Positions 17,374-26,157 of a stretch of 64,000 nt of DNA are shown piece after piece (the first letter of the stretch is position 1; each line of letters begins with the position of its first letter). The notes beneath the pieces were generated by a model, which searched no databases, had not been told where the DNA came from, and saw only the letters and a program-made list of their open reading frames with translations. The position numbers were made by a program, and so were the translations under genes. Source of the stretch: Streptomyces sp. WZ.A104 (GTDB lineage: Bacteria; Actinomycetota; Actinomycetes; Streptomycetales; Streptomycetaceae); the NCBI RefSeq assembly GCF_002382885.1, contig NZ_NWVL01000005.1:1-64000 (forward strand). The letters are read 5' to 3'.

Positions 17374-18359
17374 GGCTCCACCACGGTCTTGCGGCCGATG
17401 CCCGCCCCGAAACGCTCGACCGCCTGCGGATACCGCTCCAGCGGCAGTCGGTCGCTGATGAACACCGACGCGTCCAGCACCCCGCTCGCGAACAGCGCGG
17501 CGGCCCGCTCGAAACTGTGCAGTACCGCCATCGAACCGGTGATGGTGATCTCCTGGTTGTAGATCCGGTACGGCTCGATCACCGCCGTCGTCGCGTAGTC
17601 GGCGACCCCGAACTGGAGGAACGTACCGCCCTTGGCGACCCGCCCGAGCCCGTCCTGGATGGCCCCCGCGTTGCCCGTGGCGTCGATCACCACGTCCCAG
17701 CCGCGCGGGCGGTCCAGCTCCTCGGCGCGGGCGGCCGAAGCGCTGCACCCCAGGAGCGACGCCGTGGCCAGCCGCTGGGCGTTGACGTCCAGCACGTCCA
17801 CCGACGCCGCGCCGGTGCGCTTGGCCAGCTCCAGCATCATCAGGCCCATGGTGCCCGAGCCGTAGATCAGCACCTCCGCACCCAGGTTGCCCCGGAGCAC
17901 GTCATAACCCCGCACCGCGCACGACAGCGGCTCGATCAGCGCCGCGTCCCGCACGTCGACATGCTCGGGCAGCCGTACGCAGTTGGCGACGGGCGCCACC
18001 GCGAACTCGGCCGCGCCGCCCGGCACGGTGACACCGATCGCCGCCCAGTCGTCGCAGAGATTCCCCCGCCCCGAACGGCAGTATCGGCACTCGTGGCAGT
18101 GCAGCGAGGGGTCCACGGCCACCCGGTCGCCGACGGACAACTCCGTGACGTCAGCGCCGAGGCCGACGACCTCCCCGGCGAACTCATGACCGGGCACGAT
18201 CGGCAGAGTCGGGGCGAACTCGCCCTGGAGAATGTGCAGATCGGTGCCGCACAGTCCGCACGACGCCACCTTGACGACCACGTCGCGGGGGCCCGGCGCG
18301 GGGTCCGGGACGGTGGTCACGGAGACCTTGCCGGGGGCTTCGACGATGGCTGCCCTCAT
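17370..18359 (-). CDS. Zinc-dependent medium-chain alcohol (polyol) dehydrogenase
   Basis: NAD(P)-dependent dehydrogenase of 329 residues. The catalytic-zinc region CGLCGTDLH (Cys about 38) and PGHEFAGEV (His/Glu about 60) and the four-cysteine structural-zinc lobe CHECRYCRSGRGNLC (about 89-103) are all visible; the Rossmann loop is GSGTMGLMML near residue 168. This is the sorbitol/xylitol/threonine dehydrogenase branch. Both ends overlap neighbours by 4 bp (ATGA at 18356-18359, GTGA at 17370-17373), so expression is coupled to the transporter and the kinase. A sugar-alcohol substrate is inferred. Confidence 0.9.
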   Translation of the reverse strand: MRAAIVEAPGKVSVTTVPDPAPGPRDVVVKVASCGLCGTDLHILQGEFAPTLPIVPGHEFAGEVVGLGADVTELSVGDRVAVDPSLHCHECRYCRSGRGNLCDDWAAIGVTVPGGAAEFAVAPVANCVRLPEHVDVRDAALIEPLSCAVRGYDVLRGNLGAEVLIYGSGTMGLMMLELAKRTGAASVDVLDVNAQRLATASLLGCSASAARAEELDRPRGWDVVIDATGNAGAIQDGLGRVAKGGTFLQFGVADYATTAVIEPYRIYNQEITITGSMAVLHSFERAAALFASGVLDASVFISDRLPLERYPQAVERFGAGIGRKTVVEP

Positions 18360-19228
18360 TTGACTGCTCCCAGGGAGAGGCCCTGGACGAGTTTGTCCTG
18401 GGCGGCGTAACCGGCGACCAGCACCGGCAGGGACACGACCACCGACGCCGCGCACAGCTGGGCGAGGAAGAGGCCCTGGCTGGTGACGAAGGTGGTCAGA
18501 TGGACGGGTGCGGTCCCGGCGACGACACCGGTCAGCACCCGCGCGAACAACAGCTCGTTCCAGCTGAAGATGAAACAGATCAGGGCGGTCGCCGCGATGC
18601 CCGGCCCGGCGACCGGGGCGACGACCCGGCGCAGCACCGTGGGCAGCCGGGCCCCGTCGACCTGCGCGGCCTCGATGATGGAGACGGGCACGTCCGCGAG
18701 GAAGGACTGCATCATCCACACCGCGATCGGCAGGTTCATCGAGGTGTAGAGCAGAACGAGCAGCCAGATGTTGTCCAGCAGCCCGGTGTTCTTCGCGAAC
18801 AGATACACCGGCAGCAGCCCGGCGACCACCGGCAGCATCTTCGTGGACAGGAAGAAGAACATCACGTCAGTCCACTTGCGCACCCGCCGGATGGACAGTG
18901 CGTACGCGGCGGGCAGTGCGAGGAGCAGCACCAGCACGGTCGAGAAGAACGAGGCCGCCAGCGAGTTGACCAGCGGGGGCCACGGCGTCGGACCGCCTCC
19001 GCCGCCGAAGAACGTACGGTAGCCGTCGAGCGTCAACGCGGCCGCCAGGGAAGGCGGGTTGGTCGCCGCGTCGGCCTCCGCGTGGAAGGACGTCAGCACC
19101 ATCCACAGGGCGGGCAGACAGAAGCCGACACCCACCACCCAGGCGGCCGCACCGAGCGCAGCGGAGCGCCGACGGGCCCTGCGGGACAGGGTGTTGGCGG
19201 AACGGGGACTCGCGGTCGAGGCGCTCAT
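18356..19228 (-). CDS. Carbohydrate ABC transporter permease (MalG type)
   Basis: Inner-membrane subunit of 290 residues with six predicted helices, starting at about residues 26-47. The EAA loop that contacts the ATPase is visible as EAAQVDGARLPTVLRRVVAP near residue 200. The C-terminus QGLSLGAVK is typical of the MalG side. It overlaps the upstream permease and the downstream dehydrogenase gene by 4 bp each. No ATP-binding subunit is in this operon; a shared MsiK-type ATPase, as known in Streptomyces, would power it. Confidence 0.92.
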   Translation of the reverse strand: MSASTASPRSANTLSRRARRRSAALGAAAWVVGVGFCLPALWMVLTSFHAEADAATNPPSLAAALTLDGYRTFFGGGGGPTPWPPLVNSLAASFFSTVLVLLLALPAAYALSIRRVRKWTDVMFFFLSTKMLPVVAGLLPVYLFAKNTGLLDNIWLLVLLYTSMNLPIAVWMMQSFLADVPVSIIEAAQVDGARLPTVLRRVVAPVAGPGIAATALICFIFSWNELLFARVLTGVVAGTAPVHLTTFVTSQGLFLAQLCAASVVVSLPVLVAGYAAQDKLVQGLSLGAVK

Positions 19229-20187
19229 GCGCGGCTCGCCTCCTCACGGAAGAGCGACGAGACCACCCGGAGCGCGAAGGTGGCGATGATGATCGTGCCG
19301 ACCACCACGACCACACCCGCCGCGGACGCCAGCCCGTACTCATGGGCCCGGTAGAAGGTCTCGTAGACGGTGTACGGCAGGTTTGCGGTGCCCAGACCGC
19401 CGGAGGTGATCGTGAACACCGCGTCGAAGTTCTGCACGATGTACACCGACCCCAGCAGGATGCCCAGTTCGAGGTAGCGGCGCAGATGCGGCAGGGTCAG
19501 ATACTGGAAGGTCTGCCAGGGTCCGGCCCCGTCCAGCCGTGCGGCCTCCATGATCTCGGCGGGCCGGCTCTGGAGTCCGGCGAGCAGGATCAGCATCATG
19601 AACGGCGTCCACTGCCACACGAGTGCCGCCTCGATCGCGATCAGCGGCATCTGGGACGTCCACTCCGGCTGCGCGACGCTCTCGATGCCGAACAGGTCGC
19701 CGAACCAGGTGAGCGCCCCGTTGAACAGCCCGTATTCGGGGTTGTAGAGCGCGTGTTTCCACAGCAGAGCGGCGGAGACCGGCACCAGCAGGAACGGGGT
19801 GATCAGCAGCGTACGGACGAACCCCCGGCCGAAGAAGGTGCGGTCCAGCAGCAGGGCGAACGCCAGCCCCAGAACGACGCTGACGAGCACCACGGACGCG
19901 GTGAGGACGACGGTCGTCACCACGGACTCGCGCAGGGACTCGTCGGTGAAGACGGAGGCGTAGTTGGACAACCCGGTGAAGTGGCGCTTCTCCGGCTTGA
20001 GGGAGTTCCAGTCGAACAGGGATATCACCAGCGTGGCCACGAAGGGCAGTTGGGTGACGGCGATGAGGAAGACGAGGGCGGGCAGCAGCGGGGCACGGGT
20101 GGCCCAGGCGCGCCTGCGGCCGCTGCCGCCGGGCTTCCTCGCCGGGGCGGGAGGCGCTGGTGTCTCTCTGGTGGCGGTGGCTGTCAT
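19225..20187 (-). CDS. Carbohydrate ABC transporter permease (MalF type)
   Basis: Membrane subunit of 320 residues; a polar head (residues 1-28) precedes six helices. The ATPase-contact loop EAARLDGAGPWQTFQYLTLP lies near residue 238. ATG at 20187 overlaps the stop of the binding-protein gene (ATGA at 20184-20187), and the stop overlaps the next permease start. It forms the heterodimeric channel with the MalG-type subunit for a sugar or polyol delivered by the lipoprotein. Confidence 0.92.
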   Translation of the reverse strand: MTATATRETPAPPAPARKPGGSGRRRAWATRAPLLPALVFLIAVTQLPFVATLVISLFDWNSLKPEKRHFTGLSNYASVFTDESLRESVVTTVVLTASVVLVSVVLGLAFALLLDRTFFGRGFVRTLLITPFLLVPVSAALLWKHALYNPEYGLFNGALTWFGDLFGIESVAQPEWTSQMPLIAIEAALVWQWTPFMMLILLAGLQSRPAEIMEAARLDGAGPWQTFQYLTLPHLRRYLELGILLGSVYIVQNFDAVFTITSGGLGTANLPYTVYETFYRAHEYGLASAAGVVVVVGTIIIATFALRVVSSLFREEASRA

Positions 20188-21551
20188 CGGTACTCCTCGG
20201 CGACCTTCTCGGCCAGCTTCTGGGAGGCGGCGAGCGCGGCGTCCACCGACTGGCGGCCCGCGATGGCCGCACTGATCTCCTGCGCCACCTTGGTGCCCAG
20301 ATCGGTGAACTCGGGTACGCCGACGAACTGGATGCCCGCCGTGGGGCGGGGTTGGGTCCCGGGGTTCCACGGGTCGGCCTCGGAGATGGCCCGCTCGGTG
20401 ACATCGGCGAACGCGCCCGCCTCCGCCCGGTAGTCGGGGTGGGCGTAGGTGGAAGCCCTTTTGCCGGCGGGCACGTTGGACCAGCCGCTGGTCGAGCCGA
20501 CCAGCTCCTCGTACTCCTTGCTCGACGCCCAGGACACGAACTTCCAGGCGTCGTCCGACTTCTTGGACGCCTTCTGCAGACCCCACGCCCAGGTGTAGAG
20601 CCACCCGGAGCTCTCGGTCCGCTCGACGGGGGCGGGGACGTAACCGATCTTCCCCTTCACCGGGGAGCCCTTGGCCTCCAGCGAACCGGCGCCCGCCGTG
20701 GCGTCGTACCACATGGCGGTCTTGCCCTGGGTCATGTTGTTGAGGCACTCGGCATACCCGGACTGCGGGGCGCCGAGCTCGCCGTGCTTGCGTACCAGGT
20801 CGACATAGAACTTCGTCGCCTTCCTGAACTCCGGTGCGGTGAGCCGCGGTTCCCAGTCCTTCGTGAACCAGGTGCCGCCCATCGTGTTGACCACCGTGGT
20901 GAGCGGGGCGATCACCTCGCCCCAGCCGGGCAGCCCGCGCAGACAGATGCCCTTCATCCCGCGCTCCGCACCGTCCGTCCGCGCGGCGAGGTCCGCCACC
21001 TGCTGCCAGGTGGGCTTCGGGGGCATGGTGAGCCCCAGCTTCTCGAAGACGTCCCTGCGGTACATCAGGAAGGACGACTCACCGTAGAACGGCTGCGCGT
21101 AGAGCTTGCCGTCCTCGGCGGTCAGCGATTCCCGCAGCGGTTCCAGGATGTCCTCCTGATCGAAGGCGGCGTCGGCGTCCGCGTAGTCGTCCAAGGGGTG
21201 CAGCCAGCCGTTCTTCGCGAAGAACGGCAGCTCGAAGTTGCTGATGGTGGCGATGTCGTACTGACCGGCCTGGTTGGAGAAGTCCTGACTGATCTTGTCC
21301 CGTACGTCGTTCTCGGGCAGGACCGTGAAGTGGACCTTGATTCCGGTCCTCCTCGTGAAGTGCTTCGCCGTGAGCTTCTGCAACTCGACCATCTGCGGGT
21401 TGTTCACCATCAGGACGTTCAGCGCGTCTCCGCCCCCGAAGGAGGTCCCGCCCGCCCCGGCACAGCCGGTGGCGAGCAGGGCGAGGGCGGCCGTCGCGGC
21501 GCAGGCCCGACCGCGCAGCGGTGGTCGACGGCGGCGGCGTGGGTGGGGCAT
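20184..21551 (-). CDS. Sugar/polyol ABC transporter substrate-binding lipoprotein
   Basis: Extracellular solute-binding protein family 1 member, 455 residues. The signal peptide ends in a lipobox LLATGC with Cys about 30, so it is lipid-anchored outside the membrane. The mature part begins with DALNVLMVNNPQMVELQKL, and an FYGESSFLMYRRD segment near residue 158 resembles polyol-binding (SmoE/MtlE-like) members. First structural gene after the DeoR regulator, with a 140-bp gap that can hold the operon promoter. Polyol specificity fits the downstream dehydrogenase but is inferred. Confidence 0.9.
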   Translation of the reverse strand: MPHPRRRRRPPLRGRACAATAALALLATGCAGAGGTSFGGGDALNVLMVNNPQMVELQKLTAKHFTRRTGIKVHFTVLPENDVRDKISQDFSNQAGQYDIATISNFELPFFAKNGWLHPLDDYADADAAFDQEDILEPLRESLTAEDGKLYAQPFYGESSFLMYRRDVFEKLGLTMPPKPTWQQVADLAARTDGAERGMKGICLRGLPGWGEVIAPLTTVVNTMGGTWFTKDWEPRLTAPEFRKATKFYVDLVRKHGELGAPQSGYAECLNNMTQGKTAMWYDATAGAGSLEAKGSPVKGKIGYVPAPVERTESSGWLYTWAWGLQKASKKSDDAWKFVSWASSKEYEELVGSTSGWSNVPAGKRASTYAHPDYRAEAGAFADVTERAISEADPWNPGTQPRPTAGIQFVGVPEFTDLGTKVAQEISAAIAGRQSVDAALAASQKLAEKVAEEYR

Positions 21552-21691
21552 GGGGGACTCCTGATCAGTCGTAGCGGCTCGGTGATCGGGTCAGTTGCGG
21601 GCATGGCGGACCAGGCCCCGGCGGACGGGGGGCGAGCGGTGCCCAACGGGCAGGGGTGCGGAGACGGGGGCGGTGCGCGCAGCCGTACCGG

Positions 21692-22453
21692 TCAGACGCG
21701 GATGACCTGGGGGCCGAGGAGGGAGTAGCGCTGCGCCTCGGCCGAGGGGAGTCCCGCGTCGGTGACGATCGCTTCAAAATCTCCGACACCGGCGAACCGG
21801 CAGAAGCTCACCGCCCCGAACTTGCTGTGGATCCCGGCGAAGACCCGCCGCCGGGAACTGCGCAGGGCCTGCGCCTTGACCTCGGCGACGGCGGGGTCCG
21901 GGGTGGTCAGGCCGTACTCGCGGGAGATGCCGTTGGCCCCGAGGAACGCCAGGTCGATGACGAAGTCCGCGAGCATCCGGCTGGCCCAGTGATCGACCGT
22001 CGCCATGGTCGAACCGCGTACCCGGCCGCCCAGCAGGAGCACCGCCGTCTTCTCCGCCCCGGCCAGCGCGGTCGCGACGGCCAGCGAGGCGGTGACCACG
22101 GTCAGCGGCCGGTCCTTCGGCAGTGCCTCGGCGACGAGCTGCGGGGTGAAGCCCTCGTCGACGAAGACCGTCTCGGCGTCGCCGAGCAGATCCGCGGCGG
22201 CCGCCGCGATCCGTGACTTCTGCGGAACATTACGGGTGGTGCGGACAGCGAGCGTGGTCTCGAAGCCCGCCGACTCCACGGGATAGGCGCCCCCGTGGGT
22301 ACGGCGGACGAGGCCGTGCTCCTCCAACACGTGCAGATCCCGGCGGACGGTCTCCTTGGCCACCTTGAACAGGTCCGCGAGGGCGTTCACTCCGACCGAC
22401 CCGTCCCGTCGCGCCGTGTCCAGAATTCCCCGACGGCGTTCTTCGGTGTCCAC
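21692..22453 (-). CDS. DeoR-family transcriptional regulator
   Basis: Regulator of 253 residues. The N-terminal winged helix (about residues 5-60) contains the DeoR recognition stretch VAKETVRRDLHVLEEHGLV followed by RTHGGAYP; the C-terminal sugar-phosphate isomerase-like sensor has VFVDEGFT and LGANGIS. GTG at 22453 is preferred (AGGGAAG about 7 bp before); the frame is open up to 22516. It most likely represses the downstream ABC-dehydrogenase-kinase operon until a phosphorylated sugar is present. Transcribed in the same direction as the operon. Confidence 0.9.
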   Translation of the reverse strand: MDTEERRRGILDTARRDGSVGVNALADLFKVAKETVRRDLHVLEEHGLVRRTHGGAYPVESAGFETTLAVRTTRNVPQKSRIAAAAADLLGDAETVFVDEGFTPQLVAEALPKDRPLTVVTASLAVATALAGAEKTAVLLLGGRVRGSTMATVDHWASRMLADFVIDLAFLGANGISREYGLTTPDPAVAEVKAQALRSSRRRVFAGIHSKFGAVSFCRFAGVGDFEAIVTDAGLPSAEAQRYSLLGPQVIRV

Positions 22454-22524
22454 GGCGCACTTCCCTGATCGCTGCTGGGCCCGGTCGGGCGGAGCCCGCT
22501 GTCCGTTCGGGCTCATGTGTCGTT

Positions 22525-22561
22525 TCTACAAGCACTTCCCCTGCTTCTACCAGCCGCTTCA
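22525..22561. promoter_or_regulatory. Direct repeat before the DeoR gene
   Basis: TTCTACAAGCACTTC (22525-22539) and TTCTACCAGCCGCTTC (22546-22561) are near-copies 21 bp apart, about two helical turns, in an AT-richer stretch some 70-110 bp before the DeoR start. DeoR-type regulators often bind direct repeats, so this is a candidate autoregulatory site. Confidence 0.35.
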
Positions 22562-22693
22562 CTGAATCCCCTGGGCCCGTTCGTGTCCGTTTCCCCGGGT
22601 GCACCGGTGCTGGTCACGCCCACGGCGAGGGCAGGTCCGGCAGCCCGGCGTGCCCGCTTCCCGCCGACCGGCGCCCGAATCCTGACCGAAGGC

Positions 22694-23858
22694 TCAGCGG
22701 CAGGGCACGGGCGCTCCACGGCCGAGCGTGGTGAGCGCGGCGAACGAGGTGGAAACGGCGATGAGCTCGTGGGCCTCGGCGTCCATGTCGTTGCCCGACG
22801 GGGAGGCGACGCGCACGGCCGGATGCGTCGTGTCCGGGTCCTCGACGAGCGGTTTCCGGGCCAGCGCCGCACGGATGTGCAGGGCGAGCTGATCGGGCCC
22901 GCAGCGGGCGAGGTCGGTGCCGGGCGCCACGCGGACAAGGTGGGGACTCAACCGGACCAGCCCGTCGCGGCATTCGATGAGGCGGCGGTAGAAGCGTGCG
23001 TGGGTGTGGCGCAGCCGCAGTCGGCCCCACCGGGACGTGGGTGGCTCCCGGTTGAGGACGACGTCCGGGTACGCCGTGACCAGCGCCGTCCACAGGGGAG
23101 TGAGCTGGTGGTGCATCCGCCGGTGGCGCGCGACCGAACGCAGGTGGGTCACCAGCTGCACTCCGGCGGAGAGGGTGATGCCGATGAGCACGGCCCCCAG
23201 GGCCACATCGGTGAGGGCTCGGTTGACCGTGTCGAGCACCGGGTGAGACGGCCCGCACGATCACCCAGAGAACCCGCACGGCCGAGGTGACCGCCAAGCC
23301 GAAGAGCCCGATCGACATGGTCCGCAGGCTGGGGGCCAGGGAACGGGACGCCAGGCGCGTGTAGCGCAGCGCCCAGCGGCCCGAGGTGAGGTGCGCGTAG
23401 AAGAAGTAGGCGTTGCCGATGAGGTAGAAGGAGGCGATGGCCGGCTCGGCCATGTGCGGGGTGGAGAGCGTATGGCCCCGCAGGGCGGGCGGGGTGGCGA
23501 GCATGGTGACGACCAGAGCCCCCAGGACCGCGGCCAGCAGGCCGGTGTGCAGACGGACGTGGCGTCGGTGAAGGGAGGGGGCGTCACTGGTCGAGGCGGT
23601 GAAGAAGAGTACGAGAACGCCCAGGCCGCACATGTAGACCCAGTTGAAGGCGATCTTGCCGACGCCGACGGCCGTCAACTCGTCCACCCGGCCGCTGACT
23701 TCCTCGAATCCCAGGAGGTCGCCCACCGTGAGCAGGAACAGCGAGGCGACGAGCAGACGCAGGACTCGGTCGTGCGGGGCGCGGACGAGATCGATGGTTT
23801 TCCACGCGAAGCCGATGACCAGCATGACGGTCACCGGCACATGGAGGATCACCTCCAC
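22694..23858 (-). pseudogene. MAB_1171c-family membrane protein, frameshifted
   Basis: The first part (start 23858) has about seven hydrophobic segments, ending in TSAVRVLWVIVRAVSP near 23245. There the frame breaks: one extra C in TCACCCGGTG shifts it, and the second half resumes as VLDTVNRALTDVALG, running to the stop at 22694 with a helix and a soluble tail (RHTHARFYRRLIECRDGL is typical). Removing one C gives a single protein of about 387 residues, the normal length of this putative transporter family (DUF6545). Its start overlaps the ImmA/IrrE gene by 10 bp. Mutation or sequence error; two separate proteins are less likely. Confidence 0.72.
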
Positions 23859-24373
23859 CCCCAGCGCGAACCCAGCGCGGAACGCAGCGGATCGAGGGAC
23901 GGGTCCTCGCAGCCGCGCGCCGTGGTGTGGTCAATGACGACGGCCCACTCCTGGATGATGGTCGCGACCAGCTCCGCCTCGCGTTCGTAGTCCTCGGAGT
24001 AGGAGGTGCGGTGGAGCCTCCGGGTGATCAGACCGCGGGGGTGATCGGTGCCGCTCATCCCCAGAACCTCCTCCTCCGCGCGCGCGTCGGCCTCGTGATC
24101 GGCGAGGATGTGGCCGACCTCATGGAGGATGATGTGGTCCTGGTGTACCCGGGTCGTCTCCTTCTGGTAAAAAATGTGTTCCTCGTCCGTGCGGGATATC
24201 CACACGCCGAAGGGGCCGGGAGCGGGCAGCTCCCAGGGGATCAGCCGGATGGGCTTTCCGCGGTTCAGGCCGAGCCGGTGGCACAGTTCGTCCACGCGGA
24301 GCGGTGGCCGGATGTCGAGTTGGCGCAACAGACGTTTGCAGTAGCGGCGGAGCTCGCGCTCGCGTATGGCCAC
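23849..24373 (-). CDS. ImmA/IrrE-family metallopeptidase-like protein
   Basis: Protein of 174 residues with the zinc-peptidase motif HEVGH at about residues 84-88 and a downstream glutamate in EREAELVATII that completes the gluzincin ligands. The family cleaves or binds cognate XRE-type regulators. The XRE gene lies 11 bp upstream in the same operon and the MAB_1171c-like gene overlaps downstream; this three-gene set recurs in Streptomyces. A role in signal-dependent removal of the regulator is inferred from family knowledge; it is often annotated as a toxin component. Confidence 0.85.
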   Translation of the reverse strand: MAIRERELRRYCKRLLRQLDIRPPLRVDELCHRLGLNRGKPIRLIPWELPAPGPFGVWISRTDEEHIFYQKETTRVHQDHIILHEVGHILADHEADARAEEEVLGMSGTDHPRGLITRRLHRTSYSEDYEREAELVATIIQEWAVVIDHTTARGCEDPSLDPLRSALGSRWGWR

Positions 24374-24384
24374 GACGTCCTTCC

Positions 24385-24855
24385 TCAGTGCTGGGCGCCG
24401 GGGTCGGCGGGGGCGTCCTGATCGAAGGTCTCGATCATCTTGAGCAGCTGTTCCCGCATCGTAGGCGTCATCGCGCCCGCCCTCATGGCGATCATCCGGA
24501 CCTGCCGGCTGGCCAACTGCTCGCGGAGCAGTTCGTCTTCGGGATCTCTGCCCGCCACCAGCGACTGGATCGTGATCGGAGCGGCCCCCGGCTCACGGTG
24601 GTCGTCGAAGAACTTCACCAGGCCGTCGAGGACGCCCAGCGTCGGGTTCGTGTGTGAGCCGTTGCGCAGCATCGCGAGGTAGCTCCTCGACAACGTCGCT
24701 GGGTGGGACGGATCGGCGGTCACCGCCTTGGCCACCTCGGCCGTCGAATACTCCCGTTGCCTCCCATGGGCGTCGCGCCATCGCACCATGGCGAACAACG
24801 CGTTCAACCGCTCGGCCAACGACTGGCCGCGACACTGCTCCCTACCTGCTGACAA
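24385..24855 (-). CDS. XRE/EspR-like helix-turn-helix regulator
   Basis: Protein of 156 residues. The HTH region is STAEVAKAV followed by SRSYLAMLRNGSHTNPT (about residues 37-70), the pattern of EspR-type regulators, with LDGLVKFFDD after it. The C-terminal part (REQLASRQVRMIAMRAGAM) is helical and probably dimerises. TTG at 24855 is taken as start because GGGGAG lies 8 bp upstream in the message. First gene of the XRE / ImmA-IrrE / MAB_1171c operon, divergent from the ParB-like regulator across 183 bp that contain an AT-rich GATAATATC. Confidence 0.8.
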   Translation of the reverse strand: MSAGREQCRGQSLAERLNALFAMVRWRDAHGRQREYSTAEVAKAVTADPSHPATLSRSYLAMLRNGSHTNPTLGVLDGLVKFFDDHREPGAAPITIQSLVAGRDPEDELLREQLASRQVRMIAMRAGAMTPTMREQLLKMIETFDQDAPADPGAQH

Positions 24856-25038
24856 GGTTCACGCTCCCCGGTCGGATCGCCCGACGTTCCTGCTCGTCCT
24901 GCTCGTCCCGCTGTCCGTGCGTTGTACGGAGAGTAGCCAACACCGCTGGCTGGGTGGAGACTTGGGTGATAATATCTTGGACACTTCGCTTACTTCATTG
25001 ACATCCGCCCGGGCAGGAGCGCGCTAAGAGGAGCAACG

Positions 25039-26157
25039 ATGTCCGATGGGTTGGCCGACGTCGTCGAAGACAGTGAGTACGGGCGCGGCACGGAGCTGGT
25101 ATCCGTCGACGCCCTGCATGTCTCGGGTCGTCCACGTGTCGCGGCGGAGGACACTCGGCACACCCGGGCCCTCGCCGATTCGGACGTCCCGCTGCCGCCC
25201 ATCGTCGTCCACCGGCCCACGATGCGTGTCGTGGACGGCTTCCACCGTCTGCGGGCCACGGTGCTGCGGGGAGAAGAACGTATCCGCGTCAGCTTCGTCG
25301 AGGGCACGCTCGACGAGGCCTTCGTCCTGGCCGTAAGGGTCAACACACGGCAGGGGATGCCTCTTTCGCACGCCGACCGGACGGCGGCAGCCGCCCGCCT
25401 CGTCGAGAGCCACCCCCAGTGGTCCGACCGCCGCATCGCCGAGATCGCCTGCCTGTCGCCCACCACCGTGGCCGCGCTGCGGAGCCGTTCAACCGGCCGT
25501 CGTGGGCAGTTGAACGCACGGGCGGGCCGCGATGGACGGGTCCGCCCGCTCGACGCCGACGCCGCGCGGGGGCGTCGGCGCGCGGCGCTATTCATCGGTG
25601 CCAGGCCCGAGGCATCCCTGCGCGAGGTGGCGGCCGTGGCCGGTGTCGCGGTCGCCACGGCCAGAGACGTACGGGCCAGGCTGCGGGCCGGTGAGAGTCC
25701 GCTGCCCCCGAAGCTGCGGGCCGCCGAACGGGAGGGCGTCCCCGATGACGGTGCGGCGGCCCCGGCGTCCGCTCGCGGTGCGGAGGAGGCGCCCGCTCGC
25801 GGTACGGAGGAAGCGTTCGCTTGCGGTACGGAGGAGCGGTCGCCGACCGCCGCCGGTCCGTCGCCGACGGGGGGCGGCAGATGTGTGGTGCAGATGCCGC
25901 AGCGCTTCGCGCACCCGGCCGTCCCCAATCTGCGCAAGGACCCCTCGCTGCGCTTCACCGAGGCCGGTCGCACGCTGCTGAGGCTGTGGAGTGCGCACTC
26001 GATGGACGCCCAACGATGGCGGTGGCTGGCCGGAGGTGTGCCCGCCCACCGGCTTGGCGATGCCGTCTGGGCCGCACAACAGTGCGCCGACCAGTGGCGT
26101 CGCTTCGCCAGAGACCTCGAAATCCGAGCGGCGGAAGGCCGTGACCGGACCGGCTGA
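25039..26157 (+). CDS. ParB-domain (StrR/NovG-like) transcriptional regulator
   Basis: Protein of 372 residues. The ParB N-domain (about 15-100) carries the box VDGFHRLRATVLRGEE, followed by an HTH of the type DRRIAEIACLSPTTVAALR (about 130-150). A second helical region with ASLREVAAVAGVAVATARDVR lies near 195. Residues 245-268 are three 8-residue repeats. The tail MDAQRWRWLAGGVP is shared by regulators of antibiotic clusters. AGAGGAG precedes the ATG. It lies first in the block of three regulators before the angucycline genes; a pathway-activator role like StrR is inferred, rather than plasmid partition, as no parA gene is near. Confidence 0.75.
   Translation: MSDGLADVVEDSEYGRGTELVSVDALHVSGRPRVAAEDTRHTRALADSDVPLPPIVVHRPTMRVVDGFHRLRATVLRGEERIRVSFVEGTLDEAFVLAVRVNTRQGMPLSHADRTAAAARLVESHPQWSDRRIAEIACLSPTTVAALRSRSTGRRGQLNARAGRDGRVRPLDADAARGRRRAALFIGARPEASLREVAAVAGVAVATARDVRARLRAGESPLPPKLRAAEREGVPDDGAAAPASARGAEEAPARGTEEAFACGTEERSPTAAGPSPTGGGRCVVQMPQRFAHPAVPNLRKDPSLRFTEAGRTLLRLWSAHSMDAQRWRWLAGGVPAHRLGDAVWAAQQCADQWRRFARDLEIRAAEGRDRTG
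25771..25842 (+). repeat. Three 24-bp in-frame tandem repeats in the ParB-like gene
   Basis: Units at 25771-25794, 25795-25818 and 25819-25842 begin GCTCGCGGTGCGGAGGA, GCTCGCGGTACGGAGGA and GCTTGCGGTACGGAGGA. Each codes for eight residues of the form A(R/C)G(A/T)EExx, giving an acidic flexible linker between the DNA-binding part and the C-terminal part. Copy number may vary between strains. Confidence 0.8.

Noticed and set aside
23849-24855. Classical type II toxin-antitoxin pair
   Set aside because: The peptidase-like protein has an HExxH motif and follows an EspR-like regulator; this fits regulator cleavage rather than a toxin, although such genes are often labelled that way.
25039-26157. 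ParB-like gene as part of a partition locus or integrated plasmid
   Set aside because: No parA, parS sites, replication or integrase genes are seen, and the protein resembles antibiotic-cluster regulators.
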